From Ficedula albicollis (Eukaryota > Chordata > Aves > Passeriformes > Muscicapidae), in assembly GCF_000247815.1 (NCBI RefSeq), contig NC_021677.1:3556041-3620040 (forward strand): a DNA stretch of 64,000 nucleotides. The letters run 5' to 3'. A program made the translations under genes and the position numbers. Below are positions 55,319 to 64,000 of the stretch, piece by piece; within the stretch, counting starts at the first letter, position 1, and each line of letters begins with the position of its first letter. The notes under the pieces were generated by a model. The model made no database searches and was not told the DNA's origin. It saw only the letters and a list, made by a program, of their open reading frames with translations.

Positions 55319-55589
55319 TTTTATTTGAAAACAGAACTCAAGTTTATTACATTCTCTTCTAAATAACTTTCATGCCAAAAACAAAACAAAACAAAACAAA
55401 ACAAAAGGGCAGAGTTCTTGTAGAAGTTGGGCTGGACAAAGTGTTTTTTTGTGTTTTATTTGAAAACAGAACTCAAGTTTATTACATTCTCTTCTAAATA
55501 ACTTTCATGCCAAAAACAAAACAAAACAAAACAAAACAAAAGGGCAGAGTTCTTGTAGAACTTGGGCTGGACAAAGTGTTTTTTTGTGT
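55319..55589. repeat. 135-bp tandem duplication with CAAAA microsatellite
   Basis: TTATTTGAAAACAGAACTCA begins copies at 55321 and 55456. Each contains five or so CAAAA units and ends in GTTTTTTTGTG. The copies differ by about one base, so the event is recent. Confidence 0.92.
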
Positions 55590-56220
55590 TTGGGCTTGGT
55601 GGTTTATTAAATTTTATTTGTAATATAGGGAATTTGGTAGTACTTCCAGTTAAAAGCAAGTAAAACAGAGATGAATTTAGCTAGATACAAGGTTTTTTAA
55701 AAGTTAAATAGTTTAATTAAAATCTGGGCTTGGTGGTTTATTAAATTTTATTTGTAGTATAGGGAATTTTGTAGTACTTCCAGTTATAAGCAAGTAAAAC
55801 AGAGATGAATTTAGCTAGATACAAGGTTTTTTAAAAGTTAAATAGTTTAATTAAAATCAACACTTATATTATTTATACTTTTGACTCAATAACTAAATAC
55901 CTGTGATTTACACTGTGGTACAAATTATTTAATCAAAAACTACTACTTGAAAGTATGAAGAAGGAAAAGACAACGCTTAAGAATGTCTGTTTTGTCCTAT
56001 AGTTATTACTATATTCCAAAACTCTAAATTCAAAGCCTTTCACCATGTGAAATTACACACTTTTTTTCTAACTACACACCAGTGATTTTAACTCTATAAC
56101 TTAGATTTGGAAGCTTTTTCCAAAGCCTTAAGTCAAAAGCAGTGTTTCTTTGGGACACTGTGTTAAAAAGCCCAAAAAGTTCAAAGCTCTCAAGTTTCTG
56201 GGTTCCAGCACCAATGGCCA
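55590..56220 (+). mobile_element. LTR-like interspersed repeat, family R1, copy B, with 134-bp duplication
   Basis: The stretch matches copy A (about 1018-1545) block by block: TTTATACTTTTGACTCAATA near 55872, a CACCATGTGAAATTACACAC block near 56040, and TTTGGAAGCTTTTTCCAAAG followed by GTCAAAAGCAGTGT. Its first 134 bases are tandemly duplicated (copies start at 55591 and 55725) with only a few differences, so that duplication is younger than the insertion. No coding frame. Confidence 0.6.
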
Positions 56221-59029
56221 CCCAAGTCTGTTTAATTCCAAACCCAATCCTTGATTTTAAATAACAAATTAAGGCATTAGGGCTGAGTGCATCTTATGCT
56301 GGGAAAGGATTATTTGTTTGTGCATCTGCCAAATGTTATTTCTTGTCTGTTTCCCAGGATAATTGTTTATTTTTTTTGAATTATCACAAGCCAAGCAAAC
56401 ATGCTCATCTACAGAATGAAGTGTATTTTTTAAATTTTGCCCAAGAATTTCTTCTTTCCCTGTCACGTAGACATTGTCAGCACAATTAAGATTCTAAGAC
56501 GAATTTTCTTGCTGGAAATACTTCCTCTAGATTCCTGAAGCCATTTTTGCCATGAAATGGGATTTCTTCTACACAAATGGCCTGAGTTTCTCTATACACA
56601 ATATTCCCATATTCTCTCTCTCTTTTTTTCACTCTGGAGCTCTCACATTTTTCTGCACCATGAGAATGACACATGTGAATTGGCATGCTGAAAATATTTT
56701 CCCTTTTAAAATCTGGTCATAATCCTTTTGTTCCCAAAGCAGCTCAGACACTAGGACTGGGGGGAGAAAAAAAAAAAAAAAAACACCGAGGAAAATATTT
56801 AGGAAAAATTGACAATAATTCTTGGAGATGAATAAATTTTTGTAGCATGTCCCTCCTCACTGGGGTCCCCTGATGAGGCTGGGAGGATGCAAACTTCATT
56901 TCTTGGCCTGAGAGAGCAAGTGTAAGTTCTTTTAGTGTTTTCAGGGGCTGATGTGATTTGAAACAAGAACAAGCTATGTGTTATTGATGAAAAGGAAGAC
57001 TTGGAGGACTGCTCTGATTACTGCTATTCCTCTGCCCTTTAATTTCCCAGGAGATCCAGAGGCAATAGAAGAACAAGATTGACCATTTGCAGTTGTGCTG
57101 CACCAAAACCTGTGTTTTATCACAAATAAGTAAAATTTTGAAAACAATGCTAATAAATATATTTTTTTCATGTGCATAGGGCCCTAGCTGGGTGGGAAAA
57201 AGTGGTGGGAAAGCAATGTTGGTAGAAGAGGGAAAACACCAGACGTTGCCTTTCCTTCCACTGCTCTAAGAGGATTTCTGGTTGTTTTCTTGCCTCTTCA
57301 TAGCCTGGAATGGAAGGACAAGAGAAGTGTAGCTGATTTTGTTGCTTTCAGTTTCAAAGCTCTTGCAGCACGTTTGTTTACTATGTAAAAGAGGCTTCAA
57401 GCCTTCTCTGAGGTATTTGACAAGCTGACTAAAAGCAGTGGCCCACTTGGCTGAGTGGGTCTTGCTGGTTGTGTGTCAGCACAAAAGTTCTTGGGCTGGC
57501 ACCTTTGGTGTTCTGCAAATGGAATTTTTAGTCCAGTCAAGCCTGCCAGCAGTTTTCTGTATGGAACTGGCAAATAAACCCTAAAGGAGCTTATGGAGTA
57601 TATAAACTTTGCTAACCTGAAATATTTTACTGCCCTACACTGCATTTGTACTGCCATGATGTGTGTATCCTTTTATTTTTGGGGAAGGCACAGGAAAAAA
57701 GAGTTTGATGGGGTCAAGAGAGCAAAATCTGGATCAGTCTCTCTGGGGTAACACTTGAGGGTGGTGTTTCTGCAGTGGAAATGGGGTTCTTTTTTCAGTT
57801 GGGGCAAAGAAACTTTTGTTTCTTTGCTTTTCAGCTCTCCACTGAGCCAGAAACTGGTGCTCAGTGAAGAGCTACACACAGCCATGGATTTCCTGAAAAA
57901 TAAGTATCTATACAGTGGTAACCTGATGAAGCAATGAGATTGCAGTGCACTCTCCTTGTTTACACGCTGCCCAGAGAAGCCACCCTGCTTTCCCAGCGAG
58001 ACAGAAAAGCATTCTAAGCAAATCTGGGGTGTTTGATTTGCATTCAGCTGGTTCCTGAGAGGTTCAGGCCAAAGCTCAAGCAGGATGTAAAGTTCAGTGT
58101 GCAGGTGACAGGCTCCCGGGGAGCATGTGACTGTCTGGAATGTATGCTGTCAACATTCTGGCTGATAAGATGCAGAAAATTCAGACACTCACCCCTTAAT
58201 CAGGAAGAGTGACTAACAGAAATCAAGACGCCTTTCTGTGAAATCCAGCTCAAGTGACCAGGCAGAATAAGGTATGTTGTCATTTTTAATATATTTAAAA
58301 GGAGAAATTGATGCTACCCTAAATGCAGATGCTACAGCAGGGCACTGGGAAGTCTAGTAGCACAGTTTTCCAGTGGCTTTTAAAATTAAAAGCACAGTCA
58401 TTAGCTGGTAAAGTGTGGTGGAATGTTTTGAGAGAGGTATTTCCTTCTTCCCTGAATAAGACTGAGTTGGGAGTCACAGAGCCAGTGTACGAAATGTGGA
58501 ACCTAAGGCCCCACAGTGGTGGTACTGTGGGGTATGCAATGCTGTGAGATAAAGTTTGATGTATCTGCTAATCTGCACAATTACATAACAAGTCTTTTTG
58601 GGGGAAAAAAATTCTTTATACTGTTGGGCATTGGTGTTTAATGTCAAGGCAGCCCCCATTCAGTCTCCAGCTTGTCAGCCCTGACAGGGAAATGTACTCC
58701 ATTAAGTTGTGGTTTTTTTAATGCACCCTTGATGGTGTATTAAGATTTTTTTCCTGCCAGTATGAGCTATTCAAGAAATAACTGCTCTCATCCACTCTCA
58801 GACAGCATAAAATAAATATATTCTATGCTCAGGGCAGCCCAAGTCAGATCTGACTTGTGGCATTACTTTTGGAAAGGGACAGTTCTTTTCTCCTCACTGG
58901 TGATTTTAGGTATCCCAGCACCTTTAGAAGACTTGTAGCACTGACCTGCTAAAAATTGTCATGTTTTTCTTGTCATGTGGCTTTAAGTAAGAACAGCTAA
59001 TAAATACATGAAGGGAACTGAAAGTCTAT

Positions 59030-59141
59030 GTTTATATCCTTCCCTATTACTTTGTGCTGTGGGAGGTTCTCAAAAGAGCTCCAGTGTTTATATCCTTCCC
59101 TATTACTTTGTGCTGTAGGAGGTTCTCAAAAGACCTCCATC
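59030..59141. repeat. 56-bp tandem duplication
   Basis: GTTTATATCCTTCCCTATTA begins copies at 59030 and 59086; both run through TTTGTGCTGT(G/A)GGAGGTTCT and CAAAAGA. Only a few bases differ. Confidence 0.9.
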
Positions 59142-60469
59142 AGGCCAAAAGCACCAAGAATGGTTGAAATGTTAAAAAACTCACATTCCCTTGAAGAAAT
59201 TTTGTCCCAAATCTGTGCCTTCCCCAGCCTGGAATGTGGAAATGTAGGAAAGGCTTTATGCAGCTTCAGACTTGGAGTCCTTTGTGTACAACATCAATAC
59301 CATGGGCAGCTTCCACTCTGGCTCTTCCTAAGTGCTGGTTTACTGCTCCCTAAGCCCAGGGCTCAGTCTGGCTGATCTGAAGGCAGTGAGGAGATAAACA
59401 AATGTTCTGATGTGATCACAAATATTCCATGGGGTCTGGAGAGGCATTGCCCAAGCTGTCCCTGTGTGTGCAACCATCAGCTGCCTGGTTAAAGGCCAAA
59501 GCCACTTTGAACCAGGGGGAGAAACAGCCCTGGAAGCTGGAGTTTGTTGTGAAAAACTCAAAGTTATGGATGACTGCTGTGTGGAGGCACTAGGGGACAC
59601 CACAATATAAATTCCCTTCCTGCCAGAGCGTTGCGTTGCACGCGCCTGTATCTCGGTGTTGCAAGTTTGAAAAGTTGCCATGCCGTGAGATTTCAGCTTC
59701 AGCAGGAGCAGGCAGACCTCTTGGAAAGGTATCATCATCTTCTGCTGGGCTGGAAAATCGCCTCTTTGGCAACAGCAGGATTTATGGGATCATTATCTTA
59801 TTCACAGGATCGTCCTGGAATTCCTCCCCTTTTAGAATGTCTTTTGAGAGGACAGGCAAGTAATTCAAAGAGCAGAGCTTATTTTTAGGTCTAGTCTGAG
59901 CCTGAAATAAATGGAGAAGGCTGAGTAGTGTTACAATAAACAGGGAGTAGAACAGAGACAGGAAATAGGGGGTCTTTGGTAATGAGTTCCAGCCTCTCTT
60001 GAAACAGAAAGCCAGAGAAAGCATTACTCGGGAATAGTTTCTCAGTGACTGCTTAATAATTTTTAGCTTGTTATTCAGCATTAAAGGGGAACAGCTCCTG
60101 CAGATTTATGCTGTTCTCGAAAGATCCTTTTTTAAAGATCATTTAGCAAGTTATCTTTTTAATGTTTTTGGGGCTGCGTTGTTCCTGCTGCTAACTGATC
60201 CGCTGTTTAAAAAAGCCAGATGTTTGGGGGGGAGCCTGACGTTTATACAGTCCTGTGTTGCATACACATCTGTGAGAAGCCTTTGGGGTAAGACTGTGGC
60301 ACAGGGGCAGAGGATTCAACTCAAAATACGAGCAGGCACTGAAGATTTCAGAAGTTGAGGGTTGGAAGGGGGAGAACTCACAGCTCCATCCTGTAGAACA
60401 AAGCAGAGCGCTCGCTTCCAAAAGTTTCTTTTAACGCTGGGAATGTGACTGCTGAGATGGGCCCGAAGC

Positions 60470-60517
60470 ATGGATGGTGACATTGATATTTACAAGCACT
60501 TCACGTGGCTAAAGAGG
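60470..60517 (+). CDS. Candidate alternative first coding exon (16 codons)
   Basis: An ATG with A at -3 and G at +4 opens MDGDIDIYKHFTWLKR and reaches a strong donor, AGG|GTGAGT (GT at 60518-60519), in phase 0. Exon 3 of PPFIBP2 also ends in phase 0, so this exon could splice in frame to exon 4 and give a liprin-beta-2 lacking the first 93 residues. An overlapping upstream ATG at 60457 stops at 60480. I do not recognise the peptide and have no transcript evidence. It could equally be a chance frame beside a chance donor; the exact phase match and consensus context are what make it worth listing. Confidence 0.3.
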
Positions 60518-61093
60518 GTGAGTGATTTGCTGGGCTTTGCTTTCTCTTTCTGAATGCACATTTAGCAAAATCTCAGTGAGAACTCTCTGCTTCGAGAAAG
60601 GAAAGTGGCTCAGACTTTAAGTGGTGCGAGTTTCTCCACGAGAAGAGAATTAAAGACGTGCCTTGGTGGAGGAGGAGGAGGCTTAGGGAAGGGGGGGGGG
60701 TGAGAAAATCAGCTGTCTTTGTCTTTAAAAATGAACCTCTAGGATCAAACTTGCAGCAAATGGCAATGGATTCTGGCAAGTGCTTGTGCCTCCACAACAA
60801 ATCCAGCAGACAGGAGGAGAGGCTCTTGTTTGCCATGCTGTGCTCCAAAGGGAAAAGTTTCCTGCACCAGCTCTTCCCCTAAGTGCTTCTCCATCGGGGT
60901 AACTGCATGAGACCCTTCGGGATGCCTTTGTCTCGGGTAAAAATGCTGCTGGTTTTCTTCTGTGCCTGCTGCTCTGCTGAAAAATGGGGCTTTTTTACAA
61001 GGCAGGGCTGGCTATTCGTTCTGTTAGTTTTGTTGATGAACTGCCCAGACATAGATTAGCTGCATGAGATTGTTTATGTCTTCCTTTTTTTAA

Positions 61094-61750
<657 letters not shown>

Positions 61751-64000
61751 TCTTACCCCCTAATTAGGAGCATCAGTGCACGGCTTTGATTTCCCCCAAA
61801 ACGGGAAAACTGCCCTAAGTCTCTGTCGATGAGTGGAGGAGGGGCGAAATTTCTGGCAGGAAACTCCACATACTCAGAGCAGGATAATGAGAAGTAAATG
61901 AAGACCCTTAAAACCAGCTTTCCCCCATCCCTCCCTCCTTCCAGCTGCACCTCCTATCCTGCAGTGCAGGGTGTGAGAAGCTACACTCACTTTTTTTAAA
62001 TTTTCAGAGGTTTATTAAGCTCTAGGATAAAAGTACAATAAAAGACTGAAGAAGGAGAAAAATCACTTTGTTTCTGTCAGCTTTTAGATTTTATATTCTC
62101 AGTATTTGTTTTTCAATGCTAGAAAAATCCATGAATGGGACGTGAATAGATCCCTGTTTTTAAAATTAGAATGTGGATTTAATTGTGTCACGAAAGAAGC
62201 ACATTCTCTCCTTACTCTTTTAAAATCTGTTTTAGCCTGTGTGTGCTTTTCCTACAAATTCTTGCCTGTCTGTGTGCATACACACATGAATATGCATGCA
62301 AATGCTCTCTTGGGTTTTTTACTAGCTGTATAAACAAAAACTATCTGTCAAATCTAACATGAAACACGATTAGGAACATTTATTTTGGGTGGGTTCTTGA
62401 ATAAGTGTAAAATATTAATGGTCAGTCTTTAGTAAGAGCTTGAGAATCCTGAAGTTAATTTACCAAATATTTGCATCAGATTCTGGAAACTTTCACATTT
62501 CTGGAGTGTGTCTGTGGAGGGGATTAAATGGGAAGTGAGTGGATAGTGAAGAGACAACAGGAAGTAGCTGCTGGTAACTTTATACTATTATTTTAACCTG
62601 TGCTCTGAGCAGTTAAGGCTGATTACCTCTTTAAAATAGTATATCTTTAAAATAGTACCTGTTTAAAACAGTATATCTTCAGTTGTTAATTTGCTAGTTA
62701 AATGAGGTTGTGGATACAGCTTGTCTGCCGCTCCTGCTTCCAGAAATTTCATTTTCCTAAAGACAGGCTTGCTAACAAAAAGGTTAGTGAGGTCTGCTGC
62801 CCTCAGCTTGTTCAAAAAGGACATGGTGTTCAAAAGCAGCACAAGATTTTGCAGGAATTAATAATGCAATTCACTTTATGTCAGGTACATGAAGGAGAAT
62901 ATCGACACTACTGCTTTTCCCTGCAAGCTCTTTAAAGGGGTGAGCACATGAGGGGGAAGGGAGGAGGACTGAAAGTGATCTTGCATTGTTCCCAGGAGAA
63001 CTTCAGCAGCCTGCTCCCAAACTCCTTTGACAAGTGATTTAGAAACCAAAAAAACAGTTGAAACAATCTGAGTTGCTGGGTCGATTCTCCCATCCAAGAA
63101 TCCCAGTGTCTCACATCTGGCACTGACTCCTGCAGCACATAAAGATTTCAGTTCCTGCACTCACAAACTCCTGCTCCTTGGCTGATAATAAAATTATGAG
63201 CTGCTTTCGGAGTAACACATGGCATTTTAGCAGAGAATAACTGCAGCAGACTTCCATAAGGCCTTGGTGAGGTTTGCCAGAGCTGGCTCAAATTTCATCA
63301 TTAGCAGAAATCCCTTCAGAGACCCAGATGGGTTTTGATGTTGCAGGGGTTGGCTGGGCTGGATTGGTGTGGTATCTGTGGCTTGGACTGGGTTAGGGCA
63401 GCAAACAAAACCAAAAATCACGAGATGCAGGCAGGCAAAACAACAGATACAGCTGCTATTTTCAGATGCTCAGAAATGGAGGGTCTGGTTTTAAGCAGAA
63501 CATTACTGTAATATAATGTGTACAATGGCATCTTGCAACAGCAGCAGGGGAAAACAACAATATTTAAATTTTTAAAAAGCACTAAAAAAGAGCTTTTTAT
63601 ATCAAACTGAAATAATCTGTCACCACAGTTCAGCTCTTTCCATTGGACTTTGCTGGTGTCAACACGTCCTGTGGAAATCCTGGGCCAAGGATGGACAGAG
63701 GGATGGACAGAGCCAAGGAAGGAGGAGAGGGAGAAATCCTTGTGTATAAACATTGTGCTCTTAAATCCACAGCTCGGGCAGCAGCAGCAGTGGTGGGCGC
63801 TTTGGGGGAAGTGTTTTTTGCAGGTAATTAATTCTGGGTTCTTCCACAGGGCCTGAGTGTGCATCTGCTAAAAGTTTCTGCTGCAAACAAAAGGACCTGA
63901 GATACCCCCAACACCTGAAAGTGTCTCATTTTTAACAAATATTCCTTTGTCCTCCCAAGGGATTGGGGAGAGGGGTCACACATATTTTGTGTCATCCTCT

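Noticed and set aside
57832..57937. Exon-like segment after TTTTCAG ending LYSGNLMKQ and a stop
   Set aside because: An acceptor-like tract and a 33-codon open frame are present, but there is no similarity to liprins or another family I know and no support as a terminal exon.
59631..59888. Frame containing QLQQEQADLLERYHHLLLGW, coiled-coil-like
   Set aside because: A short heptad-like patch only; it does not match the expected liprin-beta exon 4, and its flanks lack a convincing acceptor and donor pair.

Overview
The window is vertebrate, most likely avian and probably passerine. The clearest clue is the degenerate 3' end of a CR1 LINE near 28.0-28.3 kb. LTR-like repeats that resemble passerine endogenous-retrovirus LTRs, long pentanucleotide arrays and very sparse exons in AT-rich introns agree with this. 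The avian call is firm; the passerine call rests on remembered repeat sequence and is softer.

The only gene I can support is PPFIBP2 (liprin-beta-2, a SAM-domain, coiled-coil scaffold of the liprin family), on the + strand, and only its 5' end. A CpG-rich promoter with a non-coding first exon lies at about 14.7-15.2 kb (donor after 15173). An 18.0-kb intron leads to exon 2 (33175-33272), which holds the start codon at 33209. A 14.3-kb intron leads to exon 3 (47575-47789). The two coding pieces join in phase to give the first 93 residues. At least 16 kb of intron 3 follows, and I could not find exon 4. Within that intron is a possible alternative first coding exon (60470-60517) whose donor phase equals that of exon 3, and a second CpG-rich promoter-like patch at about 61.5-61.75 kb.

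Region by region: 1-14.6 kb is upstream flank with repeats, a 535-bp AAAAG array and an LTR-like element carrying a 93-bp tandem repeat. 15.2-33.2 kb (intron 1) holds a three-unit 190-260-bp tandem repeat, the 765-bp AGAAT array, the CR1 fragment and an inverted LTR copy. 33.3-47.6 kb (intron 2) holds a near-identical 650-bp tandem duplication, AT-rich low-complexity DNA and, directly before exon 3, a tandem array in which each of six units carries a copy of the exon 3 splice acceptor and its first 23 exon bases. 47.8-64 kb holds AT-rich satellite, more short tandem duplications and a third LTR copy.

Five uninterrupted C runs (93 to 1041 bases) are best read as assembly gaps or artefacts, because each sits exactly where assembly is hard: inside a tandem repeat, between two matching poly-A ends, inside a TA satellite, after poly-A, and beside a GC-rich promoter.

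I see no new enzymatic or defence system here. The most unusual biology is the acceptor-bearing array before exon 3, followed by the paired acceptors of exon 2 that would decide between a short upstream ORF and an N-terminal extension, and the candidate internal promoter/first exon.
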